Shown one piece after another: positions 53,685 to 63,726 of a stretch of 64,000 nt of DNA. Both the position numbers and the translations under genes were made by a program. The DNA comes from Actibacterium pelagium. GTDB taxonomy: Bacteria > Pseudomonadota > Alphaproteobacteria > Rhodobacterales > Rhodobacteraceae. Every line of letters starts with the position of its first letter. The stretch's first letter is position 1. The stretch lies in contig NZ_NSBU01000004.1 in assembly GCF_002285415.1 (NCBI RefSeq), positions 310,001-374,000 on the forward strand, given 5' to 3'. The notes beneath the pieces are model-generated. The model was not told where the DNA came from. It searched no databases and was given only the letters and a program-made list of their open reading frames with translations.

Positions 53685-54218
53685 ATGATCAAGATCCTGA
53701 CCGCCGCTGTCCTGTCGACGATGATCGCCGTGGTCCCGGCCGCAGCGCAATCTGACGAGCGCCGCAATAACAATGGCGCGCTGGCCGCCTTCCTTCTGGG
53801 TGGGGCCGCTATCATCGCCCTGTCGCAAAGCAACAAGAACAAAGAACGCAAATCCAGCAGCTCGCATTCCAACCGCGATGTCTATCGCCACACCCATGGC
53901 GGCTCTACCCACTGGCATCATCGGGACGAAGAGCGTCACAGCAGCCATCGCCACAACGACCGTCCGCAATGGGACCGTCCGAACCGGTCGAACCGCCATG
54001 CGCTGCCGTCGCGCTGCATTAAGACCATCGACACTGGCCGCACGAACTTTCGCTATGTCGAAAAGCGCTGCCTGAAACGTGCCGACTATGACCGTCGCCT
54101 GCCGCAGGCCTGTGCCGTGTCCGAAGGTCGTGACGGACGCCCGAATGCCTATGGCGTGCGTTGCCTGCGCAAACAAGGCTACCGTTTTGACAACAACCGG
54201 TTTGAGGCGCGTCGCTAA
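53685..54218 (+). CDS. His/Arg-rich secreted protein
   Basis: 177 residues: signal peptide (LTAAVLSTMIAVVPAAAQ), a hydrophobic Gly/Ala stretch (GALAAFLLGGAAIIALSQS), then a long His/Arg/Ser-rich stretch (RHTHGGSTHWHHRDEERHSS), and a C-terminal domain with four cysteines (SRCIKTID, EKRCLKR, QACAVSE, VRCLRKQGY). Metal or envelope binding is possible; unknown family. GGAG precedes the ATG. Divergent from the secreted/winged-helix pair across 167 nt. Confidence 0.75.
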   Translation: MIKILTAAVLSTMIAVVPAAAQSDERRNNNGALAAFLLGGAAIIALSQSNKNKERKSSSSHSNRDVYRHTHGGSTHWHHRDEERHSSHRHNDRPQWDRPNRSNRHALPSRCIKTIDTGRTNFRYVEKRCLKRADYDRRLPQACAVSEGRDGRPNAYGVRCLRKQGYRFDNNRFEARR

Positions 54219-54274
54219 GGCGCGAGAGCAGTCGCGGGTCCGTTCCCTATCCCCAACTGGACCGCGCCTCAGAC

Positions 54275-54305
54275 GGGCGGAAGGTGAAAACCTTCCGCCC
54301 TTTTT
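54275..54305 (+). terminator. Strong rho-independent terminator
   Basis: GGGCGGAAGGT-GAAA-ACCTTCCGCCC is an 11-bp stem with a GAAA tetraloop followed by TTTTT, 57 nt after the His/Arg-rich gene and before rnhB. Confidence 0.92.
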
Positions 54306-54342
54306 GCTTGCGGGCCCCGCGCCAGCGGGTCATCACCAAGGC

Positions 54343-54981
54343 ATGACTAAAGAAACGCCCGACCTGTCCTTTGAAGCCGCCGCCGCCCAAAACGGGAAAT
54401 GCCGTGTTGTCGGCGTTGATGAAGTGGGGCGCGGCCCCTGGGCTGGTCCCGTGACCGCAGCCGCCGTCTGGCTGAACCCGAATGATCTGCCCGATGGGAT
54501 GAATGATTCAAAGAAGCTGACCGCGAAACGGCGCGAGGCCCTGTTTGATGCGATCATGGACAAGGCCGAAGTCAGTATCGCCCATGCCTCGGTTCAGGAA
54601 ATCGACGAGCTGAACATCCTGCAGGCCACCTATCTGGCCATGCGCCGCGCCATCGCCGGGCTTACCCAATCCCCCGACCACGCGCTGATTGATGGCAACC
54701 GGCTGCCGGCCGATCTGCCGTGCTCTGCGGAAACTGTGGTGAAAGGCGACGCGCGTTCGCTGTCCATCGCCGCCGCCTCGATCGTTGCCAAGGTGACCCG
54801 AGACCGGATCATGGCCGAACTTGCCGCCGAACACCCCGGCTATGGATGGGAGAGCAACGCCGGATATGGGACAAAAATGCATCAGAACGGGCTGCGTGAA
54901 TTTGGTGTAACCCCACACCATAGGCGTTCGTTCAAACCGATACACAATATCTTGTATCAAGAACATTCTGTAAGTGACTGA
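54343..54981 (+). CDS. rnhB: Ribonuclease HII
   Basis: Removes ribonucleotides and RNA from RNA-DNA hybrids. 212 residues with the metal-site motif GVDEVGRGPWAGPV, NDSKKLT, HALIDGNRLP, KGDARSLSIAAASIVAKVTRD and GYGTKMH, covering the DEDD active site. The start at MTKETPD lies 38 nt after the terminator; the longer open frame through the terminator was rejected. The stop overlaps the first GANTC site of the ccrM promoter region. Confidence 0.96.
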   Translation: MTKETPDLSFEAAAAQNGKCRVVGVDEVGRGPWAGPVTAAAVWLNPNDLPDGMNDSKKLTAKRREALFDAIMDKAEVSIAHASVQEIDELNILQATYLAMRRAIAGLTQSPDHALIDGNRLPADLPCSAETVVKGDARSLSIAAASIVAKVTRDRIMAELAAEHPGYGWESNAGYGTKMHQNGLREFGVTPHHRRSFKPIHNILYQEHSVSD

Positions 54982-55018
54982 TTCAAAAAAGAAATTGACG
55001 AAGAATCACCTTTGACTC
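54980..55018 (+). promoter_or_regulatory. ccrM promoter region with three GANTC sites
   Basis: GATTC (54980-54984), GAATC (55003-55007) and GACTC (55014-55018) lie within 39 nt, with a TTGACG -35-like box at 54995-55000. CcrM methylates GANTC, so its own promoter can read methylation state. A TTAAC half-site of CtrA type lies at 55028-55032. Confidence 0.6.
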
Positions 55019-55031
55019 ATCTTGGGGTTAA

Positions 55032-56183
<1,152 letters not shown>

Positions 56184-56237
56184 GTTTCAAGAATGTACCG
56201 CCGGTGCCTGTGACCATACCAATGGGCACCTACCTTT

Positions 56238-56266
56238 GCCCCGCCTGAATTGGCGGGGCTTTTTTC
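56238..56266 (+). terminator. Rho-independent terminator of ccrM
   Basis: GCCCCGCC and GGCGGGGC form an 8-bp stem around a short loop (TGAATT), followed by TTTTTT, 55 nt after the ccrM stop. Confidence 0.9.
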
Positions 56267-56333
56267 GTCGTAGGCGAATCTTAAGCCCCCGCCTTCATGA
56301 TGAGCGTCAGATTTACCTAGTTGGGGGTTTAGC

Positions 56334-58775
56334 GTGCTTCAGTTTCAACAAGTGTTCACCGGGTCGAACAGCAGCTTTGTTACAACGGTTGCGGACCTAG
56401 AGGTCATCTGGCGCGACGGGGCGGCCTATCTGTTTTCAATCACCGCAGATGGCACGCATCTTGCCAGCTTCGGGATCGGGGCCACCCTGTCCGATGTTGA
56501 TCAAGAGGTGGTGATCAGCGGTTCGGCCCTGACGGCCCCGATGCAGCTGACCACGATCACGGTCGACGGGGTCGCGGTATTGGCAACGACCGGGCGACAA
56601 GAAATCGGCATCAGTGGCTTTGATTTCGATACCGCTGGCACAATCGGGGGTGCTCGTTTTCTGTCTGGCTTGGATGGCGATCAGATCGTTGATCTGGTCG
56701 AGGTTCAGACAACGGGCGGCACCTATCTTTATGCCAGCCATCTGGGCCTGGGCAGTCTGAGCACTTACCAGGTACAGAACAGCACGACGGTTTCTTATGT
56801 TCGAAACCTGTGGATGGGGGATGACACGCAAGGGGTCACTCTGGCGGATTTGGGTACAGTCACCTTGGGCGACGTTCCGCATCTTTTGGTCCTGTCCGAG
56901 ACCGATACCCGCCTGTCCAGCTATCGCGTCGCCAACGATGGCACGCTGACGCAGACAGCCACCGTCGGGGTTAGTGACGGGTTGGGCATGTCGGGGGCCT
57001 CGGCGCTGGAGATCGTGCAGATGCAGGGTCAGGACTATGTGCTTGTTGCCGGGTCGGGCAGTTCGTCGATCAGTGTGATTGCCTTGGGCACCGATGGCTC
57101 GATGACCCTGACGGACCATGTCATCGACAATCTCAGGACACGGTTCAGCGACTTGCAGGACCTTGGCGTCACGACATTCGATGACAGAGTTTTCGTCGTA
57201 GCCGGTGGCTCGGATGACGGGCTGTCACTGATGCAGTTGCTGCCCGACGGAACCTTGCTTGCCGTTGATAGTTTCGCGGACACGACCGCGACCAGCCTTG
57301 CGAATGTCAGCGCGGTAGAGGCGGTTCAGGATGGGGCCAACCTGCGGATCTATGCCAGTTCCGAAAGCGAGGCCGGGATTACAGAGTTCACCTTCACGCC
57401 CGGCACGCTGGAGCCGATCCAAACCGGAGGGACGGGCGGCGACACCCTGACCGGCGGAACCGGCAACGATCTGATCTGGGGGGATGCGGGCGACGATGTG
57501 ATCTCGGGCGGGATGGGGGACGACATCCTGATCGGGGGCGAGGGAAGCGACACTCTGACCGGCGGGTCAGGGGCGGATACTTTTGTGTTTTCCGCCGACG
57601 GGGGCGCAGACACGGTCACCGATTTCGACATCGGCGAAGACCGACTTGACCTGTCGCGCCTTGGTTTCGTCTACCGGGCCGAGGACTTGACAATCCTGCC
57701 CACCGCCAACGGGGCGACCATTGCCTTTGATGGCGAATTCATCACCCTGATCGCCCATGACGGCCAGCCCATCGACCCAGCGGAATTCACCACCGAAGAC
57801 CTGTTCGGCCTGACCCATTCGATCAGCAGCAGCACCGAGACCGGGAAACGACTAAAGGGTACTTCGGGGCAGGACTGGTTGGTGGGTGGATCGGGCAACG
57901 ATGTCTTGCTGGGTGGGCCAAACGGCGACACTCTGGATGGTGGAGACGGGTTTGATACCGCCGATTACTCTACCAGCTATGGCAGTCAGCTGATTGACCT
58001 TCTTTTCCCGCAATTCAACACCAATGACGCCGCCGGGGATACCTACATCAGCATTGAATATGTCATCGGCGGCAACGGCCCCGACAACATGCGCGGCACG
58101 TTCGGGGATGATCAGCTATTTGGCGGGCCGAATGTCGACTACATCTTTGGCCGCCGCGGGTCTGACACTCTGGTCGGCGGCAAGGGCGACGACGTTTTGC
58201 TTGGTGGCGTGGACGCGGACCACCTTGTCGGCGGCGAAAACCGCGATCGCGCCCAATACTCCGAGGCGCAATCATCCGTGCTGGTCGATCTGGAAATGCC
58301 AGAGCTGAACACGGGCGAGGCTGCAGGCGACACCTATGACAGTATCGAGGATCTGGCGGGCGGTTTCTACGGTGACAGCCTGCGCGGGGATGCCCAAGAC
58401 AACAGATTGTTCGGAAGGGAAGGCAACGACCTTTTGTATGGCCGGCAGGGGAACGACTATTTGAACGGTGGCGCGCATAGCGACCGGCTGGAAGGCGGGG
58501 CAGGCAATGACACTTTGCGCGGCGGGCAAAATTCAGACTGGTTCGTCTATTCAGCGGGTGCAGACATAGTCGAAGATTTTACCGAGGCGCATGACGACTT
58601 TCTGTACATCGACGATTTGCTTTGGGGACAGGCACCCAAAACCGCGGCAGAGGTGCTGGACTATGCGTCGCTTGGCCCAAACGGGGCCGTGTTCGACTTT
58701 GGGTCAGGTAATACGCTTACCCTGTTAAACGTGACGGATATCGCCGCGCTGGAAGATGACATCATCATCTTCTAA
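56334..58775 (+). CDS. Propeller-RTX fusion protein, probably type I secreted
   Basis: 813 residues, acidic, no signal peptide, GTG start after GGGGG. Residues about 40-360 hold roughly seven repeated strands ([68 protein letters not shown]) like a beta-propeller of the lactonase type. RTX nonapeptide blocks follow at about 365-420 and 520-750 (GGxGxDxL pattern), separated by a folded spacer. The C terminus [18 protein letters not shown] fits type I secretion signals. No secretion genes are adjacent. Function unknown; could be an extracellular enzyme or matrix protein. Confidence 0.85.
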   Translation: MLQFQQVFTGSNSSFVTTVADLEVIWRDGAAYLFSITADGTHLASFGIGATLSDVDQEVVISGSALTAPMQLTTITVDGVAVLATTGRQEIGISGFDFDTAGTIGGARFLSGLDGDQIVDLVEVQTTGGTYLYASHLGLGSLSTYQVQNSTTVSYVRNLWMGDDTQGVTLADLGTVTLGDVPHLLVLSETDTRLSSYRVANDGTLTQTATVGVSDGLGMSGASALEIVQMQGQDYVLVAGSGSSSISVIALGTDGSMTLTDHVIDNLRTRFSDLQDLGVTTFDDRVFVVAGGSDDGLSLMQLLPDGTLLAVDSFADTTATSLANVSAVEAVQDGANLRIYASSESEAGITEFTFTPGTLEPIQTGGTGGDTLTGGTGNDLIWGDAGDDVISGGMGDDILIGGEGSDTLTGGSGADTFVFSADGGADTVTDFDIGEDRLDLSRLGFVYRAEDLTILPTANGATIAFDGEFITLIAHDGQPIDPAEFTTEDLFGLTHSISSSTETGKRLKGTSGQDWLVGGSGNDVLLGGPNGDTLDGGDGFDTADYSTSYGSQLIDLLFPQFNTNDAAGDTYISIEYVIGGNGPDNMRGTFGDDQLFGGPNVDYIFGRRGSDTLVGGKGDDVLLGGVDADHLVGGENRDRAQYSEAQSSVLVDLEMPELNTGEAAGDTYDSIEDLAGGFYGDSLRGDAQDNRLFGREGNDLLYGRQGNDYLNGGAHSDRLEGGAGNDTLRGGQNSDWFVYSAGADIVEDFTEAHDDFLYIDDLLWGQAPKTAAEVLDYASLGPNGAVFDFGSGNTLTLLNVTDIAALEDDIIIF

Positions 58776-58875
58776 ACCCGAAAATTCCGCGTCTCGATCA
58801 ACCTTTGATTCACCAAACCCAAACTAGGGTGAGGACAATTGGCCCCTGGCAGAAACCTTAGGAAGCGAGACACCG

Positions 58876-61350
58876 ATGCCCGATATTTCGCGGCTGTTCG
58901 ACCGATATGTCCAACAACATCTTGATGTGACCCTGCCCGGGCAGCCCATTCTGGCACCGGGTGGACAGGTTCTGGGCTATGCCGAGGCGGTTCGACTGCA
59001 GGGCTCTCGCGTCACGGTCACGGGATGGGCTCAGGTCGATGACATCACCCTTTCGATGGGAGAGCACAGCGACTGTGTCGCCCCCTCCATTCACCGCTCT
59101 GACGTCAACGCCGCGTTGGATTGCGACCCCTCGATGACACTTGGCTATGGGGCCTCTCTTCCGATGATGCCGGGGGAAATCTGGCTGACCGCGCGACGCG
59201 GTGACGCCACCTATTCCGCACCTTTGCTGGAGCTTTCTGAGGCAGACATCATGTCTCATCGCAAGTCTTTGCGGCCTGCGTTCCTGCGACGCCTCGCCAG
59301 CGCTTCACCTGTTGGCGCGCTGTGGCTCTTGACCCGCGCGCCGCGCCACAGGGCGACACTCAAACGCAAACTGGGGCTAGAGGCGCGGCCCGCAACCTCT
59401 ACCGTTTGCCCGACCCTGTTTGCAGAGGCCCAGCCAACCGCGCCGCCCGCGGCAGAGATCACGATTGTTCTGCCCGTTTACAACGCCTTTGACCTTCTGC
59501 CCGAGGTTTTACAGCGTGTCATCGACCACACCGATCTGAACTGGAAGATGATCATCGTTGAAGATTGCTCCAGTGATCAGGCGGTCCGGCCCTATCTGCG
59601 CAGTTGGTTGAAAGGGCTGCCAAGGTTTCTGTCATCTAAAATCACCTTGGTCGAGAACCCCGAAAACCTTGGGTTTATCCGGTCGGTGAACAAAGCACTG
59701 AAACTGGCCATGAAGCATCGCAACCACGTGGTGCTTCTGAACTCTGACGCTTTGGTGCCCGAAGGTTGGGCCAGCCGCCTTTTGCGTCCGATGCTGGACG
59801 ACGGCCAAGTGGCGACAGTTACCCCCATGTCCAACGACGCCGAGATCTTCACCGCCCCGGCCATCTGCAATCGCATCGACCTGACCCCCGGAGAGGCGGA
59901 TGTGATCGACAAGGCCGCGCAGCGGCTGCATCCACAGGCCACGCTGTCAGGCGCCCCTACCGGTGTTGGGTTCTGCATGTCGATGAACCGCTCTTACCTG
60001 AAACGCCTGCCCCGGCTGGATACGGTCTTTGGCCGCGGCTACGGGGAAGAGGTCGACTGGTGCCAGAAAGCGCGCGCGCTTGGCGGAGCGCATCTGGTCA
60101 CTCCGACCCTGTTTGTCGAACATCGCGGCGGTGCGTCTTTCGGGTCCGAGGCCAAACAAAAACTGATCGCGAAGAACAACGCCCACATCAGCAAGCGATA
60201 CCCAACCTATGATGCAGAGGTGCAGGAGTTCATCAAGATCGACCCGATTGCCCCTGCAAGGATGGTTCTGGGGGTTGCGCTGTCTGCTGCCCGACAGAAG
60301 GGACCGATGCCCATCTATCTTGGCCATGTCATGGGCGGCGGGGCCGAAGATGATCTGCTACGCCGCATCGATGCCGATCTGAAACGGGACCACGCGGCGA
60401 TTGTACTGCGCGTTGGCGGCGAGCACCCATGGCGCGTCGATCTGCATGGTCCGTGGGGCGTGACGCAGGCCCAGTTCTCAGATTTCGAAGACGTTCGTCA
60501 GGTGCTGCAACCCGTGACTGACAGGAAGGTTGTTTATTCCTGCGCGGTCGGGGGGTCGCACCCGTTGCAAATTCCCGGACAACTAAAGCAACTCGCGGCG
60601 GGCGGCACCGCAGTGACGCTGGTCCATGACTATTTCATGGTCAGCCCCTCTTACACGCTGCTGAACAGCGATGGATCCTTCTCTGGCGTCCCGAATACCG
60701 AATACCCGAACCGCGCCCACAGCTGGGGACCGACCTCTTTGGCCGAATGGCAGGCGGCATGGCATCCGTTCCTGTCTGCCTGCACCGAGATTGAAGTGTT
60801 CTCCGAAAGCAGTGCCCAGATCATCAGTCGAGCCTATCCGGACTGCGCCGAAAAGGTCAGCTTGCGTCCGCATAAGCTGATTTCACCGGTCGGGAAGGTG
60901 CCCCCGAAAGACGGCCCTCGCGTGATTGGTGTCCTCGGCAACATCGGCTTCCAAAAGGGCGCAGAGGTTCTTTCGCAGCTTAGCGTCGACCTTGCCCGCG
61001 AAGAAACGGCGGGGCTGGTCATCATTGGCAATCTGGACCCGTCGTTTCCGTTGCATCCCTCCGCGCAGATCCACGGCAGCTATGATCGCAAGGACATCCC
61101 CAACCTGACCCGCGACTATGGCATCACGGATTGGCTGATCCCGTCGATCTGGCCAGAAACCTTTTCCTTCACGACGCACGAGGCGCTGGCCACGGGCTTG
61201 CCGGTCTGGACCTTCGACCTTGGCGCGCAAGCAGATGCCGTGCGCGCTGCCGAAAACGGCGGCGGCGTCATTGAGCTGGATGGCGACAAGGATCCGGCGT
61301 CGCAAATTCTTGCAGCGATTTCTGATGGTTCAAGGACCGAAGCCGCATGA
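58876..61350 (+). CDS. Two-domain glycosyltransferase (GT2 plus GT4-like)
   Basis: 824 residues. Residues 1-190 are an uncharacterised N-terminal part with beta strands; 194-about 420 is a GT2 domain (ITIVLPVYNAFDLLPE, IIVEDCSSDQ, VVLLNSDALVPEGW, GYGEEVDWCQKARALGG); 455-824 is GT-B like, with GVLGNIGFQKGAEVL and the EX7E-type motif ETFSFTTHE. Two catalytic units in one chain suggest it adds two sugars of a capsule or O-chain repeat. First gene of an operon with an acetyltransferase and a sulfotransferase, 4-nt overlaps. Confidence 0.87.
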   Translation: MPDISRLFDRYVQQHLDVTLPGQPILAPGGQVLGYAEAVRLQGSRVTVTGWAQVDDITLSMGEHSDCVAPSIHRSDVNAALDCDPSMTLGYGASLPMMPGEIWLTARRGDATYSAPLLELSEADIMSHRKSLRPAFLRRLASASPVGALWLLTRAPRHRATLKRKLGLEARPATSTVCPTLFAEAQPTAPPAAEITIVLPVYNAFDLLPEVLQRVIDHTDLNWKMIIVEDCSSDQAVRPYLRSWLKGLPRFLSSKITLVENPENLGFIRSVNKALKLAMKHRNHVVLLNSDALVPEGWASRLLRPMLDDGQVATVTPMSNDAEIFTAPAICNRIDLTPGEADVIDKAAQRLHPQATLSGAPTGVGFCMSMNRSYLKRLPRLDTVFGRGYGEEVDWCQKARALGGAHLVTPTLFVEHRGGASFGSEAKQKLIAKNNAHISKRYPTYDAEVQEFIKIDPIAPARMVLGVALSAARQKGPMPIYLGHVMGGGAEDDLLRRIDADLKRDHAAIVLRVGGEHPWRVDLHGPWGVTQAQFSDFEDVRQVLQPVTDRKVVYSCAVGGSHPLQIPGQLKQLAAGGTAVTLVHDYFMVSPSYTLLNSDGSFSGVPNTEYPNRAHSWGPTSLAEWQAAWHPFLSACTEIEVFSESSAQIISRAYPDCAEKVSLRPHKLISPVGKVPPKDGPRVIGVLGNIGFQKGAEVLSQLSVDLAREETAGLVIIGNLDPSFPLHPSAQIHGSYDRKDIPNLTRDYGITDWLIPSIWPETFSFTTHEALATGLPVWTFDLGAQADAVRAAENGGGVIELDGDKDPASQILAAISDGSRTEAA

Positions 61351-62078
61351 GCACACGAACCCTTTCCATCAAATCACTGCGCAACCAAGGGGTAGAGGTC
61401 CTGCGGCGCGGTGTCAGCAACTCTGTCACCTTGCCGGTTCAGTCTAGGATAGAGGCGCCAGCCAGCCTGAAATGGACCAGCTATCAACACTCGCTGGAGC
61501 TTGGCGCGTTTTCCTATCAGGTCTCGGGCTATTGCTTTGCTGCCCGGATTGGGCGGTATTGCTCTTTCGGGGAAGAGGTTCAGATCGGGCGGCAGAACCA
61601 CCCGTTGGACTGGGCCTCGACCAGCCCGGCCTTTTACCTGAACTCTGGGCTTTTCGATCTCGATAATGGGTTTGAGGGGGCAGAGGATTTCGCCCGCTAT
61701 CAATTCGAAAGCGAAAGCCGACCGACTGCCGTAAAGATCACCCGCATCGGGAATGATGTCTGGGTCGGCCATGGCGCGCAGATCATGGCGGGCGTCACCA
61801 TCGGCGACGGCGCCATAGTGGCCGCAGGCGCCGTGGTCGCCAAGGATGTCCCGCCCTACGCCGTCGTTGCGGGCAACCCTGCGACGATCAAGAAGATGCG
61901 TGTGCCCTCTTTGCTGATCTCACCACTTTTGCGCTGCAAATGGTGGAAGTATGCCCCCTGGCAACTTGCACATCTGGATCCCGGCCACCTTGAACACTTC
62001 GTTGCGGGTGTCTTCGAGATGACCGAAACGCCGCCCTTTGCCCCAACCATCGTCGACCTGCAGGAAGGTGCGTCATGA
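61347..62078 (+). CDS. CatB-related hexapeptide O-acetyltransferase
   Basis: 243 residues of the left-handed beta-helix acyltransferase type. Repeats such as IGRYCSFGEEVQIG, IGNDVWVGHGAQIMAGV and IGDGAIVAAGAVV lead to VVAGNPATIKKMR. The catalytic His is probably in RQNHPLDW. The family acetylates sugars or antibiotics; here, next to glycosyltransferase and sulfotransferase genes, a capsule decoration role is likely. ATGA overlaps at both ends. Confidence 0.87.
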   Translation: MSTRTLSIKSLRNQGVEVLRRGVSNSVTLPVQSRIEAPASLKWTSYQHSLELGAFSYQVSGYCFAARIGRYCSFGEEVQIGRQNHPLDWASTSPAFYLNSGLFDLDNGFEGAEDFARYQFESESRPTAVKITRIGNDVWVGHGAQIMAGVTIGDGAIVAAGAVVAKDVPPYAVVAGNPATIKKMRVPSLLISPLLRCKWWKYAPWQLAHLDPGHLEHFVAGVFEMTETPPFAPTIVDLQEGAS

Positions 62079-62833
62079 CCCCGATTGTCTTTCTTCACAT
62101 CCCGAAAACCGCGGGCCAAACGGTCCACAATGAGATCGCACAACAATTGCCTGCAGGTGCGGTGTCACCGGTTCGGGTCCACACCCAATCAGTCGAGGGG
62201 CTTCAGTACCCCGAAGGCTTTTCTTTCTATTCCGGACACCTGGACTGGCCCGAACCCGCGCGGTTCGACGAAAAGGCCTTTATGTTCACCATTTTGCGCG
62301 ACCCCAGAGAGCGGATCGCCTCTTTCTATTTCTACCTGCTGAAGGAAGCAGAGAAACTGCCCGGATCAGAGCTTGCCAAACCGCAACACACCGGGAAACG
62401 TATGGTGCTGACGCATTCTGCGGATGACTATTTCTTTGGCGGGTCGAAGATGTGGCAACTGTTCATTCGCGACCACTATGACAATGTCTATTGTCGGTAT
62501 TTTGCCTCTGGAAAATTGCGTGGATACGGGCCGACAATGAACTTGTCCGCCACCCAGCTTTTGAGGCAGGCAGAGGCCGGATGTTCGCGGCTGGACAAGG
62601 TGTACCACCTGTCCGATCTGTCCCCGTTAGAGCATGACCTGTCTTCGTTGTTCGACATCGACACCAAACTGGTGGGCAATTACCACAACGCGGGTCGCCT
62701 TCCGCAGTCGAAATCCCGCTGGACAATGCTGCTGGATCACTTCGAAACCGACCGTGCGCGCCGCAGGATCAAATCCTTCGCCACCTTGGATGAGGCCTTC
62801 ATGGACCGGATGGAGCTTTCGAAAGTGGCCTGA
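62075..62833 (+). CDS. Carbohydrate-type sulfotransferase
   Basis: 252 residues using PAPS to sulfate a sugar. The 5'-phosphosulfate loop FLHIPKTAGQTV is at the N terminus and the 3'-phosphate region ILRDPRERIASFYFYL near residue 70, both typical of the Sulfotransfer_2 family; GNYHNAGR lies near the C terminus. Sulfated polysaccharides are frequent in marine bacteria. Coupled to the acetyltransferase gene by 4 nt; 2 nt from the convergent export permease. Confidence 0.87.
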   Translation: MTPIVFLHIPKTAGQTVHNEIAQQLPAGAVSPVRVHTQSVEGLQYPEGFSFYSGHLDWPEPARFDEKAFMFTILRDPRERIASFYFYLLKEAEKLPGSELAKPQHTGKRMVLTHSADDYFFGGSKMWQLFIRDHYDNVYCRYFASGKLRGYGPTMNLSATQLLRQAEAGCSRLDKVYHLSDLSPLEHDLSSLFDIDTKLVGNYHNAGRLPQSKSRWTMLLDHFETDRARRRIKSFATLDEAFMDRMELSKVA

Positions 62834-62835
62834 GG

Positions 62836-63642
62836 TCAGCCATCCAGCATGGTTCGGTGATGTCGCCTTAGGAACACCAGCCCCAAAACCAAAAGCCCTA
62901 GGCTGGTTCCGCAGACATAGGGGATCGAAACAAAGTTTGCGTCATAACCCGGATAGAATCCGCGTCGCAGCAGGCCAATCAAGTGGCTGATCGGGTTGAA
63001 CCAAAGCAAGTCTCGATACGGTTGCGGGACGGATTCAAAGGTGAAGAAAACGCCCGAGATGATGAATAGCGGCCGCGTCGCGATGGACCAGGCCCGCTGC
63101 CACAGGGGAACTGCGGTAAACAGAAATGCGTTCATCACACCCACCCCAAGTGACAGACACGCCACCAGCAAAAACGCCAGCGCGATAACAGGAAGCTGGG
63201 GCAGCGTCCGCGTATCAAAAACCAGCCAGATGCCCGTCAGCAACAAATAGGCCACCAGAAGCTGGGTCATCGTAGCCACAAAAAATCGTGCGAGGATGGC
63301 GTCCAGAAATGTCACGCGGGGATAGGCCAAAAGAGGCCGTGAAAACAGCAATGACAATGCCGTCTTGCCGGATGCCTCGGTAAACATCAGGAAGGGGATC
63401 ATGCCGGTTGCATAGAAAATCGGGAAGTTTGTCCCAAGCGATGGCGCCTGAAACCCCAAAGAGAACACCATTGTCAGCAAAGTTATCCCGGCTGCGGGTT
63501 CAAGCACGGCCCAAAGATATCCGCCGGGTGACGCGCCATAGGTTGTCGACATCTCGCGCAGGGACAAGGCCATGACCGCCCGAAAACTGGACCAGCGTCC
63601 GGGGTGGGCTGCGGGCCTTTGTGGTGGGGCAATGCTGGACAT
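62836..63642 (-). CDS. Capsule polysaccharide ABC transporter permease (KpsM/Wzm-like)
   Basis: 268 residues, ABC-2 type exporter permease with six helices (GGYLWAVLEPAAGITLLTMV, NFPIFYATGMIPFLMFTE, FLLVACLSLGVGVMNAFLF each in part; LIGLLRRGFYPGYD is family-like). Start chosen at MSSIAPPQ; the open frame 46 codons upstream crosses the divergent promoter region. The ATPase (KpsT) must lie outside the window. Divergent from the KpsE-like gene by 84 nt. Confidence 0.9.
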   Translation of the reverse strand: MSSIAPPQRPAAHPGRWSSFRAVMALSLREMSTTYGASPGGYLWAVLEPAAGITLLTMVFSLGFQAPSLGTNFPIFYATGMIPFLMFTEASGKTALSLLFSRPLLAYPRVTFLDAILARFFVATMTQLLVAYLLLTGIWLVFDTRTLPQLPVIALAFLLVACLSLGVGVMNAFLFTAVPLWQRAWSIATRPLFIISGVFFTFESVPQPYRDLLWFNPISHLIGLLRRGFYPGYDANFVSIPYVCGTSLGLLVLGLVFLRRHHRTMLDG

Positions 63643-63726
63643 GGCGGCAAAATCCAAAGCGCAGATACCTGCTGTTAAGGGCCAGCCTGTAGCAACAGGG
63701 TGAATGAACTCATAACGCGAGCCCCC

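Noticed and set aside
53598-54176. 192-codon minus frame opposite the His/Arg-rich gene
   Set aside because: The plus-strand frame has a signal peptide, paired cysteines and a terminator; the minus frame has none.
57430-58540. CRISPR-like or DNA-level repeat array
   Set aside because: The periodicity is 27 nt in frame, caused by RTX nonapeptides; there are no spacers of constant length or direct-repeat identity.
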